This document shows, one piece after another, positions 49,407 through 57,564 of a DNA stretch of 64,000 nt. This DNA is from PNKC01 sp039917655 (GTDB lineage: Bacteria > Chloroflexota > Dehalococcoidia > Tepidiformales > Tepidiformaceae). The stretch is from NCBI GenBank assembly GCA_039917655.1, contig JBDSJC010000163.1, forward strand, positions 1 to 64,000, written 5' to 3'. Under the pieces are notes generated by a model, which saw nothing but the letters and a program-made list of their open reading frames with translations, did no database searches and was not told the origin of the DNA. The position numbers and the translations under genes were made by a program. How positions within the stretch are numbered: position 1 is the first letter of the stretch; each line of letters starts with the position of its first letter.

Positions 49407-50483
49407 ATGAAGGCTGCTGTGATGTACGGGGCTAATCAGCCCCTGGTAATCGAAGACATCGAAATCGACGAACCCCAGACCGGTGAAGTGCTGATCAAAA
49501 CGGGGGCGAGCGGAGTCTGCCACTCGGACTTGCACTTCATGGAAGGCAAGTGGATGTACCCCACGCCCGTGGTGCTCGGGCACGAGTCCGCGGGTACCGT
49601 CGAGAAGATCGGTCCTGGGGTAACAAACGTCAAAGTCGGCGACCGCTGCGTGGTCGCCTTTGTGCAATCCTGCGGAAAGTGCGACCGCTGCATCACCGGC
49701 CGGCCGGTGCTCTGCTCGAACTCCATGTCGTTGAACCGCATGGGCCGGGTGAAGCTGAACGGACAGCCGATGATGCAGTTCGCCGGGATGTCCGCGTTCG
49801 CCGAGTACATGCTGGTCAGTGCGAATGCCTGCGTCCCCATGCCGGATGGCGTGCCGATGGAAGTCGCCTGCCTGGTTGGCTGCAGCGTGATGACCGGCGT
49901 CGGCGCGGTCACCAACACAGCCAAGATCGCTGTCGGGTCGACGGTCGCCGTGATTGGGGCGGGCGGCGTCGGCCTGAACATCATCCAGGGCGCGAAGCTG
50001 GCCGGGGCGTCGCGCATCATCGCCGTTGACCTGCTGGAGAATAAGCTGGCCGCCGCGCGTGAATTCGGTGCAACGGACACGGTTGACGGCTCGAAGGGCG
50101 ACGCCATCGCCCAGGTGCAGGCGCTCACTGGCGGGGGCGTGGACTGGGCCTTCGAAGCGATCGGGCTGATGAAGACGGCCCAACAGGCGTTCGAAATGGC
50201 ACGTCGCGGTGGCACGGCGGTCATTGTTGGCATGCTGCCCCTTGGCGAAGAGCTGACGATCCCCAATGCGGGAGTGAGCTTCCTCGGCGAGAAGCAGATT
50301 ATCGGGAGCTTCTATGGCTCAACCCGCCAGACGTACGACATGCCGTGGATGATGGAGCTCTATCGTCAGAAGCGGCTCAAGATCGACGAACTGATCTCGC
50401 GGCGGTACAAGCTGAGCGAGATCAACGAAGCCTACGACGCCTTGAAGAACGGGGAAGTCAATCGGAGCGTGATCGTTTTCTGA
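49407..50483 (+). CDS. Zinc-dependent alcohol dehydrogenase
   Basis: A 358-residue medium-chain dehydrogenase/reductase. Catalytic zinc ligands are in GVCHSDLHF and GHESAGTVEKIGPG; the structural zinc site is SCGKCDRCITGRPVLC; the NAD-binding motif is VAVIGAGGVGLNIIQGAKLA. It is closest in feel to class III/mycothiol-type formaldehyde and aryl-alcohol dehydrogenases. ATG at 49407 chosen for GGAGG six bases upstream; an N-terminal extension in frame is not coding. A bidirectional terminator follows. Confidence 0.9.
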   Translation: MKAAVMYGANQPLVIEDIEIDEPQTGEVLIKTGASGVCHSDLHFMEGKWMYPTPVVLGHESAGTVEKIGPGVTNVKVGDRCVVAFVQSCGKCDRCITGRPVLCSNSMSLNRMGRVKLNGQPMMQFAGMSAFAEYMLVSANACVPMPDGVPMEVACLVGCSVMTGVGAVTNTAKIAVGSTVAVIGAGGVGLNIIQGAKLAGASRIIAVDLLENKLAAAREFGATDTVDGSKGDAIAQVQALTGGGVDWAFEAIGLMKTAQQAFEMARRGGTAVIVGMLPLGEELTIPNAGVSFLGEKQIIGSFYGSTRQTYDMPWMMELYRQKRLKIDELISRRYKLSEINEAYDALKNGEVNRSVIVF

Positions 50484-50516
50484 GTGCTGAGTGCTGAGGC
50501 CCGACGGACACGACGA

Positions 50517-50545
50517 AGGGGCGCCAGAAGGGCGCCCCTTTCCGG
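50517..50545. terminator. Bidirectional terminator between convergent genes
   Basis: AGGGGCGCC, loop AGAAG, GGCGCCCCT followed by TTCC, lying between the stops of the alcohol dehydrogenase (+) and peroxiredoxin (-). Confidence 0.8.
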
Positions 50546-50566
50546 TCTCCATCGCCGGCACGGCGG

Positions 50567-51040
50567 TTAGTCTTTCGAGCAGACCATCACCGGGTCGTAG
50601 TTGGGCATATCGGTAATCTTTTCGGTCGGCTGGATCCAGGCGATTTTGCCATTCTTGCCAACGACGACAACCACGCGGTTGGCGACCATTCGTGGCTCGA
50701 TGGCGACGCCGTACTTCTTGGCTGTGGCGCCCAGCGGATAGAAGTCGCTCAGGATCGGGTAGCTCACGCCGAGTTCCTTCTTCCAGGCAGCCTGCGCCCA
50801 AGGGCCGTCGCTTGAGATGGCGACTGGGATTGCGCCCTGGGTCTTAAACTCCTCCTGTTTCTTCTCAATCAGAGGGAGCTGCGTGCTGCACGCGGGGGAG
50901 AAGGCTGCGGGGACGAAGTTGATGACGACGGCGTTCTTTCCCCGGTAGTCGCTCAGCTTGAACTTGTCGCCCGTGGGGCTGGAGGGGAGTTCGAAATCGG
51001 GGGCTTCATCGCCCACCTTGAGCGTGGCGGTTTCAGACAT
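50567..51040 (-). CDS. AhpC/TSA family peroxiredoxin (AhpE-like)
   Basis: A 157-residue peroxiredoxin reducing peroxides. The peroxidatic Cys51 is in FVPAAFSPACSTQLPLIEKK, in which serine replaces the threonine of the usual PxxxTxxC. A second cysteine (Cys154) is near the C terminus. The rest (VSYPILSDFYPLGATAKKYG) is family-typical. GAGGTACCT precedes the ATG. An AhpE-like 1-Cys mechanism is possible. Confidence 0.88.
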   Translation of the reverse strand: MSETATLKVGDEAPDFELPSSPTGDKFKLSDYRGKNAVVINFVPAAFSPACSTQLPLIEKKQEEFKTQGAIPVAISSDGPWAQAAWKKELGVSYPILSDFYPLGATAKKYGVAIEPRMVANRVVVVVGKNGKIAWIQPTEKITDMPNYDPVMVCSKD

Positions 51041-51190
51041 AGGTACCTCGTGTTGATTTGGCTTCCAATCAATCGTAGCCGAGACCCCCGGTCCGGAGGC
51101 AAGGGCTCAATCAGCATCCCCGGCCAGCTCGAGTTTAGCGCCGTGCCTCAGACTCCGAACGGCGTTGCGGGTATCACGCTGCCGGCCGCG

Positions 51191-53551
51191 CTACGGGCTA
51201 AGGTTGGCGCCGCCTTCGGTAGCTGAGCCCCCGGCCGGTGCGCCGTCTGCCGAAGCGGCGCGCGATGTCCCGTCCGCGGGAGATTCGTTGGCCGGGACAT
51301 CGTCCTGGCGCGGCTCGGAAGGCGGAGTGGTGCGGATCAGGGGGCCGTTGCGAAGAGCCAGGCCGTAGAACCGCAGGTAGGTAGCTTCCATGGATTCCCA
51401 GTAGGCGCCGGAATGGCCACCTTCAAACTCGTTGAACGTGTGCTCGATACCGCGAGCGAGGAAGATGGCATGGAGCAGTTGCGCCCCGGGCAGCCAGTCA
51501 TCTTCGAGACCAATGTCGAAGTAGATGGCGGGCAAAGAGTTCAGGTCATTGCTGCGGGCAAGAGCGATTGGGTCGTATTCCCCGAATCGCTCTTCGGGGA
51601 TCGCTGGCGCCTGGAGGTCGGCGTACTCCCCCAGGGCGGGGCTGTGCAGGCCGAGCGCGCCGAACACGCCGGGGTACTTCAGGGCGAGGTCGAATGCCCC
51701 GAACGCCCCACGTGAGATTCCGCCGAGCGCCCGCCCTTGCGGGGAGGCGATGGTGCGATACTTGGCCTCGATGTGCGGCAAAAGGTCGAGCAGGAGGTAG
51801 TCCGCCCACGCTTCGCCAGCACCGGAGAGCCCGTTCACCCAATACCCCAGGTCGCCCTCCGGCATGACGATGATCATCGGTGCGATCTCGCCGCTTTCCA
51901 TCAGGGTGTCGGCCGCTCCCTGCATTCCGTAACGCGGCCACTCGGTGTAATCGCCGCCCGCGCCGTGGAGCATGTAGAGCACCGGGAAAGTGCGCTCCAA
52001 GTCAATTTCGTAGGCAGCTGGCAGGTAGATCGCATACGACATTTTCCGGCCGAGGGCAGCGCTGAAGAAGGTATCGCTGAATAGCGTGCCGTCGGTCGCT
52101 GGCGGTATGCCTTCAGACCCTCCCGCCGTGGCTGGGGCGCTCGCCGTTGGTCGGCCCTTAGGCAGGCGTGACGGCGTGACGGTGGTTACCGGGTTGTTGT
52201 AGGCCTGCCTGCGCGCCGTGAGGGCCTGGACGGCCTCTGGACCGGCGGTCTCGGCGGCCCTGGCCTCAGCGGTAGCCGCTGCATCGTCACGTACCCAGCC
52301 CTGCCAGGCGGTAAACGAGAGCAGGGCCACCGCTACCAGAGAGAAGGCCGGCCGCGGCATCGGGTTCCACGCCGGCCGTTGCCCAGCCCCCCGGAATGGG
52401 GGCGAACCGAGCCACGAAACGAAAGGTTGACCTACCCGGAAACGCGCCGCCACCCACAGCGCGGCGAGTCCAGAAAGTTCGATGATGAGAGTGACGTTGT
52501 CTGCCGAGAGAGGGCCTGGCACGTTGGCGTCCTGTAGCTGCGCCCGGGCCGCCTCCACAACGAAGACGATGACCACGTGCGCCGCATAGGCGTACAGGGC
52601 CGCGCGGCCGAGTGGCAGAAGGAGCGGCCCGAGGAAAGCGTTGAACGGTCGCCAGGCACGGGTGACGAGCGTCCACGCGAACGCGAAGACGAGCAGGCAG
52701 GCAAGCAATCGCGGGAGGGGAAGCGATGACTTGTCGAACCAGCTGTCCAGCAGTCTTGCGCCTTCCCCGGCGCCCGCAAAACGGTCGATGATTCGGGCGT
52801 CTGTGACGTGCAGCCAGACGAGTAGGCCAACGGTAATAAGCAGTGGCCCGAGAGCGCCTCCGGGCAGCCGCCCCAACGAGACACGTTCGAGCAAGCTCCC
52901 AAGCGAATCTCGGTAGTAGCCGAGAATGAGTCCAACGAAGAATAGCACCTGCCACGCCGCAAAGTGGAAGATTGCGTTATCGACGATGTACCAGGGCACG
53001 TGCGTGGTCGATGGCCAGAGTTGAAAGTCGAGCCAGAGGGCCGCCGAGACCAAAAGCAGCGGTGGCCACCAGCCGCGCTTCAGAAGCCAGATGGCGACAG
53101 GAGCCAACGCCATCAAGAAGGCGTACAAGAGCATCACGTCTACCAGGTAGAACGTGCGCCGCATCAGCACGATGTCTCGCACGAAGCGCGCGGGATCGGC
53201 GGAGAAGGCGGTGCCTTTCGGGAGATCGAGCAGCGCCGCCCCGGCGGCGAACGCCAGACCCAGCCAGATTGCCACGGCGTAGAGGGTCCACGCCCGGCCA
53301 AGCCCTCGGCGGGTTGCGGCGCCCATTGTGTAGCGGCCGTAGACCATGCCCACGGTCACGCCGGAGACGAAGACGAAGGCCTCAGCGGCCGAGACGAAGA
53401 ACCGGTTGCCGCCCGTGAGGAGGTGGAGGGCATGGCCGCCCCCGATGTGGTCGATTGCCATCGCGAACACAGCAAAGCCGCGCAGGAGATCCAGGCGCAG
53501 GTCGCGCTGCCCGGACTGCGCGTATCTCCAGTTGTCTGTCAACGCTCGCAT
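51191..53551 (-). CDS. OpgC-like membrane acyltransferase fused to esterase
   Basis: A 786-residue two-part protein. The N-terminal 430 residues are an OpgC-type membrane acyltransferase (LRLDLLRGFAVFAMAIDHIG, about ten helices, AALYAYAAHVVIVFVVEAAR). A Thr/Pro/Ala linker (about 440-490) leads into an extracytoplasmic alpha/beta-hydrolase of the esterase D/feruloyl esterase type (FPVLYMLHGAGGDYTEWPRY, nucleophile in ALGGISRGAFGAF, Asp in DIGLEDDWLPG, His in FEGGHSGAYW). A disordered tail ends it. The enzyme may add and trim acyl groups on a surface glycan or lipid. ATG at 53551, earlier frames noncoding. Confidence 0.85.
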   Translation of the reverse strand: MRALTDNWRYAQSGQRDLRLDLLRGFAVFAMAIDHIGGGHALHLLTGGNRFFVSAAEAFVFVSGVTVGMVYGRYTMGAATRRGLGRAWTLYAVAIWLGLAFAAGAALLDLPKGTAFSADPARFVRDIVLMRRTFYLVDVMLLYAFLMALAPVAIWLLKRGWWPPLLLVSAALWLDFQLWPSTTHVPWYIVDNAIFHFAAWQVLFFVGLILGYYRDSLGSLLERVSLGRLPGGALGPLLITVGLLVWLHVTDARIIDRFAGAGEGARLLDSWFDKSSLPLPRLLACLLVFAFAWTLVTRAWRPFNAFLGPLLLPLGRAALYAYAAHVVIVFVVEAARAQLQDANVPGPLSADNVTLIIELSGLAALWVAARFRVGQPFVSWLGSPPFRGAGQRPAWNPMPRPAFSLVAVALLSFTAWQGWVRDDAAATAEARAAETAGPEAVQALTARRQAYNNPVTTVTPSRLPKGRPTASAPATAGGSEGIPPATDGTLFSDTFFSAALGRKMSYAIYLPAAYEIDLERTFPVLYMLHGAGGDYTEWPRYGMQGAADTLMESGEIAPMIIVMPEGDLGYWVNGLSGAGEAWADYLLLDLLPHIEAKYRTIASPQGRALGGISRGAFGAFDLALKYPGVFGALGLHSPALGEYADLQAPAIPEERFGEYDPIALARSNDLNSLPAIYFDIGLEDDWLPGAQLLHAIFLARGIEHTFNEFEGGHSGAYWESMEATYLRFYGLALRNGPLIRTTPPSEPRQDDVPANESPADGTSRAASADGAPAGGSATEGGANLSP

Positions 53552-53676
53552 GGCGGTGCGCCAACCTCCGGCTGCGGGGTGCGGGAGGTCCCAGGTGAGT
53601 GCGGCGGGTCGCTCACGAAAGTCCACAAGGCGGACCGGGAGTGGCGCGAAATCGTGAGGGCGGGTACGCTCCGCGG

Positions 53677-53682
53677 GATAGT
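53677..53682 (+). promoter_or_regulatory. -10 box of probable leaderless promoter (esterase)
   Basis: GATAGT, 7 bases before the ATG at 53690; no ribosome-binding site. One base away from the usual TANNNT. Confidence 0.3.
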
Positions 53683-53689
53683 CACGGTG

Positions 53690-54694
53690 ATGTTAAGAAT
53701 CCCCTTGCTTGCCCTTCTCATGGTTGTCATTTTGTGGTTCGGCGCAACCCTTCCAAGAGATGTGCGCGGTGAAGATTCTGTTTCAGCCGTCCTAAGTGTA
53801 AACGGTGACTTAGAACTCTTTACCCCGGGCGACCTGGCCCCTCGTTTTAGCCTTGCGATGGACGGCCCGAGCCTTGGCCTTGGTCGCTCTTTCGGGTGCC
53901 TACAGAAGCGACTGGCCGGTCAGGCGGGAGTGACGCAGGTCAAGAAACTGGCATTCGGCGGGCTGGAGCGCGATTATCGCGTCCACGTCAGCGCCCGCGC
54001 CTCAGCAGAAACAGCGCAGCCGATCGTACTGGCCTTTCACGGCCGCGGCGGCCGCGGCGCAGACTTCGAAACCTCCTCCGGGCTGCTCCCGGTGAGCGAC
54101 CACGAAGGATTTCTGTTGGTCAGCCCGGATGGCACGGGCACTCCACGAGGTTGGGGGGCTGGGGCCTCCATGCCGTCCTGGCCCGTGGACGACACCGCCT
54201 TCGTGGGAAGCCTGCTCGACCGGCTCGAGACAGACTTCTGTGTGGATACAACGAGGATCTACGCCGTTGGATACTCCAACGGCGGCTTCCTTGCGTCTCG
54301 CATTGGATGTGCCCTAAGCGACCGCATTGCTGCCATCGTGCCGGTCGCCGGGATCTCCTTGCCCGCGGAGCCGTGCCACGGGGCGGTGGCCGTACTCACC
54401 TTCCATGGCACCGCCGATGACGTCGTGCCCTTCAACGGCGGCCCGGTGCGGACGGTGTACACCTACGCAGGTGTTCGAAGCGTGCTTTCGGCATGGTCGG
54501 CGCTTGCTCGTTGCAGCGGGGCGCCAGTTTTACAACGGATTTCGGCCCGGGTTGTGCGCGAAAATCACCAGAGTTGCGCCCGCCCGGTTTCGCTGGTGCA
54601 GATAACTGGCGGGGGCCACGAATGGCCCACCGATACGGACGTGAAGGTCGCCGACACGATCTGGACGTTCCTCAAGGACCAGCACCAGCCCTGA
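53690..54694 (+). CDS. Secreted PHB-depolymerase/LpqC-type esterase
   Basis: A 334-residue exported alpha/beta-hydrolase. After a signal peptide or anchor (IPLLALLMVVILWFGATL) and an about 80-residue N-terminal part, the catalytic domain shows LAFHGRGGRGADFETSSGLL, IYAVGYSNGGFLASRIG (nucleophile serine), FHGTADDVVPFNGG (aspartate) and ITGGGHEWPTD (histidine), the poly(3-hydroxybutyrate) depolymerase/feruloyl esterase LpqC arrangement. Divergent from the acyltransferase-esterase gene (138-base gap). It likely acts outside the cell. Confidence 0.88.
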   Translation: MLRIPLLALLMVVILWFGATLPRDVRGEDSVSAVLSVNGDLELFTPGDLAPRFSLAMDGPSLGLGRSFGCLQKRLAGQAGVTQVKKLAFGGLERDYRVHVSARASAETAQPIVLAFHGRGGRGADFETSSGLLPVSDHEGFLLVSPDGTGTPRGWGAGASMPSWPVDDTAFVGSLLDRLETDFCVDTTRIYAVGYSNGGFLASRIGCALSDRIAAIVPVAGISLPAEPCHGAVAVLTFHGTADDVVPFNGGPVRTVYTYAGVRSVLSAWSALARCSGAPVLQRISARVVRENHQSCARPVSLVQITGGGHEWPTDTDVKVADTIWTFLKDQHQP

Positions 54695-54763
54695 ACGTGT
54701 AGGCGTGGAGGTCCGGCCTTCGGTCCTACGCCTTTGGTACGCACAGCCGATGATCCGTTAACA

Positions 54764-57430
54764 ATGGCCAACGCAGTGGACACGATCATCGATTCCCTGA
54801 CCAGCGCTCTTCGCCCCGGGCTGAGCATCTCGGCACTTTCGGAGGTCTTCGCTCGCACGATGGCGGACCTGGCTCTGCTCGTGCCTTTCGATGACGCGAC
54901 GCTCGCGCGGTGCGAGGAGAACCCCGCCTGGGTGCGCACGATCGGCGCCTATTCGAACGGGGCGGGTTTCTTGCCGGAGAAAACCCTGCGCAAAGCAACC
55001 GATATTGGGCTGACCATCGTCAACGCCTTTCCCGATGGTCTGGAATTCGTCCCAAAAACCGGCGGTTCCTCGGCCGCCGCCGAACTCGCCACGGCCGGCA
55101 TCGCAGTCGTCTGGGTGACTCCGCTCTGGTCGGCCGGCGTCAGTCACGGGCTGTTCTCGGTCAATCGCAAGACCGCCGTGTCGTTTAACGCGGCGGAGGT
55201 GGAAGTCCTGCGGCGAATTGGTGCAGCCTTCGCGGCGCCGTTAGGCGAGGAGTGGTCTGCGACGGTCCCGGCGCAGGAGGCTAGCCGCCGCGAACTAATT
55301 GCCGCGGTTTGCCGCTGGCCTGATGGCGGAGGGACGCTGGCCGAACTGTTCGAAGGGAGCCGCCTCACGCTGCACAGAGCGTTGCCGACGGACGCCCTGG
55401 GGCTCTTCCTCAATATCGCTCAGCCGGATCTGCCTGGCTCTTTCAATGGGGGATGGGCGAACGTTCTTGCCCAGAACACGTACCTGAACGGTTGGTTGCC
55501 TCCCACGGACGCGACCACGGACGCGACCACGGACGTTCACGAACGCCGCGAGGCCCAGCACGCCGAACACGACTCGCTGGGCTGGCTAGTCTCGGCGCGC
55601 CTCCGGCAGGGCAGCGATGTGCTCGGCTACCTTGTCCTGCGACGCCGTTCTCGAGTGCCCCTCGGCGAAGCCGACCACACCTTTCTCGAAGTGCTCGCCA
55701 TGGTCCTCAGCCAGTCGATCTGCAGCCAGCGCAGGGAGGCACAACTGCGGACGGCTCAGGATCGCTATCGGGAGCTGTTCGAAGACGCGCCGGCGATGTA
55801 CGTGATCACCCGCCACGAGGCCGGTGGCCCGGTCATCTCTGACTGCAACGACCTGTTCGTCCGGGCTGTCGAGAGCGAACGGCGCCACGTCATCGGTCGC
55901 CGCCTGTCTGACTTTGATGCCGCCATCCAACGGCCAGGGGGCGAACACCGGTTGACCGTCAGCGGCGAGGAACGGCAGCTGATTGGCAAGGAGGGCCGCG
56001 TGACCGATACCCTCCTGAGGGCCACGCCCGAGCTTTCGCCGGAAGGCCAAGTTGTGGGGACGCGCGCGATGTACATCGACATCGCCGAACGCAAAGCGTT
56101 GCAACAGCAGCTGACTCACCAGGCGTTTCACGATTCGCTCACAGACCTGCCGAACCGCGCGCTCTTTCTCGATCGCTTGGGCCACACGATCGAGCGGCAG
56201 GCGGTGCGGCAATCCCTGACGGCGGTCGCGCTACTGGACCTGGACGACTTCAAGGTGGTCAACGACAGCCTCGGCCACGCCGCCGGCGACGAGCTGTTGG
56301 TGGCCGTGACCATGCGGCTGCGCTCCTACCTGATGCCCGGCGATACGCTCGCTCGCCTCGGTGGCGACGAATTCATGGTACTGCTCGAAGACGTGGGCGA
56401 GTCGGCGATGGCCCTCGAGCGGCTCGAAGCGCTCCTCCAGGTATTCGACGTCCCATTCAAGCTTGGCACCCGCCAGGTGTTCGTCAACGGCAGCATCGGG
56501 TTGGTGGTCACCGAAGGCGCCGAAGTTGGCGCCAATGAGCTCTTGCGCCGGTCCGACGTTGCCATGTACGAAGCCAAGAGGCTGGGCAAGGGCATCGTCC
56601 AGTTGTTCGATGAGACGTTTCAGAGCCGGGCCAGCCTCCGCCTCGACCAGGAATCCGAACTACGCCAGGCGATCGAGAACGGCGAGATCGAAGTCCACTA
56701 CCAACCCGTGATCGACCTTGCCGACAGTTCGGTGGTTGAGATGGAGGCGTTGGCGCGCTGGCAGCACCCGGAACGCGGTCTCCTGCCGCCGAGCGAATTC
56801 ATCACGCTCGCCGAGGAGAGCGGCCAAATCGCCGCACTCGGCCGCGAAGTCCTGAAGACAGCCTGCTCCGACGCCAAGAAGTGGCTCGCTGCACCGGGGG
56901 TCTCACCCGCTTTCCGCGTCTCGGTGAACATGTCGGTGAAGCAATTGGAGCGCCCGCGGATCGTCGATGAGGTACTCCAGGTGGTCAAAGAGTCGGGCCT
57001 CGCGCCAGCCAACCTCAAGATCGAAGTTACGGAGAGCACGATGATGGGCGACGGCGAAGCGGCCGTCTCCAAGCTTCGGCTGCTGGCAGAGGCGGGCGTG
57101 AGCATCGCCATCGATGACTTCGGCACGGGCTATTCGTCCCTCAGCTACCTGAAACGCCTGCCCGTGGACACCGTCAAAATTGACCGGGCGTTCATCACCG
57201 GCCTGGGATCGGACAGGAGCGACACAGCAATCGTCCAGGCGGTCGTCGCTTTCGCAGCCTGCATGGATCTGACGGTGACCGTGGAGGGAGTCGAAACTGC
57301 GACACAGCGCGAGGCCGTACGGCGCATGGGCTGCGACCGCGCCCAGGGCTACTACTTTTCGAGGCCGATGCCGGAAGCGGAAGCGGCGAAACTGCTCGCG
57401 AATCTCTCTGGCTTCATCGCCGCGGCCTAA
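54764..57430 (+). CDS. GAF-GAF-PAS-GGDEF-EAL cyclic di-GMP turnover protein
   Basis: An 888-residue signalling protein: two GAF-like regions (about 10-160 and 175-320), a PAS domain (about 330-435), GGDEF (RLGGDEFMVLL from about 531, intact) and EAL (EALAR with Glu about 661, DDFGTGYSSLSYLKRLPVD, VKIDRAF). Both enzymatic motifs are intact, so it could make and break c-di-GMP. The RxxD inhibitory site preceding GGDEF is absent (PGD instead). No membrane segment. Start: the ATG at 54764; a TTG at 54734 is in frame; neither has a clear ribosome-binding site. Confidence 0.92.
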   Translation: MANAVDTIIDSLTSALRPGLSISALSEVFARTMADLALLVPFDDATLARCEENPAWVRTIGAYSNGAGFLPEKTLRKATDIGLTIVNAFPDGLEFVPKTGGSSAAAELATAGIAVVWVTPLWSAGVSHGLFSVNRKTAVSFNAAEVEVLRRIGAAFAAPLGEEWSATVPAQEASRRELIAAVCRWPDGGGTLAELFEGSRLTLHRALPTDALGLFLNIAQPDLPGSFNGGWANVLAQNTYLNGWLPPTDATTDATTDVHERREAQHAEHDSLGWLVSARLRQGSDVLGYLVLRRRSRVPLGEADHTFLEVLAMVLSQSICSQRREAQLRTAQDRYRELFEDAPAMYVITRHEAGGPVISDCNDLFVRAVESERRHVIGRRLSDFDAAIQRPGGEHRLTVSGEERQLIGKEGRVTDTLLRATPELSPEGQVVGTRAMYIDIAERKALQQQLTHQAFHDSLTDLPNRALFLDRLGHTIERQAVRQSLTAVALLDLDDFKVVNDSLGHAAGDELLVAVTMRLRSYLMPGDTLARLGGDEFMVLLEDVGESAMALERLEALLQVFDVPFKLGTRQVFVNGSIGLVVTEGAEVGANELLRRSDVAMYEAKRLGKGIVQLFDETFQSRASLRLDQESELRQAIENGEIEVHYQPVIDLADSSVVEMEALARWQHPERGLLPPSEFITLAEESGQIAALGREVLKTACSDAKKWLAAPGVSPAFRVSVNMSVKQLERPRIVDEVLQVVKESGLAPANLKIEVTESTMMGDGEAAVSKLRLLAEAGVSIAIDDFGTGYSSLSYLKRLPVDTVKIDRAFITGLGSDRSDTAIVQAVVAFAACMDLTVTVEGVETATQREAVRRMGCDRAQGYYFSRPMPEAEAAKLLANLSGFIAAA

Positions 57431-57564
57431 CCGAGGGCAAGAAGCCGCTCCAACGGGTTTCCAACATTCAGTGCCCGCTGGCCGTCCGCACTCTCAAGAT
57501 CGAATGGATATCTCCGATATCTCTAAGGGGACCCACCACCGTGGTTGACCCCCGGAGTAGTTGA

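Noticed and set aside
52964..53689. 240-codon upstream extension of the PHB-depolymerase-type gene
   Set aside because: Antisense to the membrane acyltransferase and of noncoding composition; signal peptide begins at 53690.
55508..55535. Tandem 12-base repeat (GACGCGACCACG twice)
   Set aside because: Short in-frame duplication within the GAF-GGDEF-EAL gene (DATTDATT linker); no sign of a wider repeat array.
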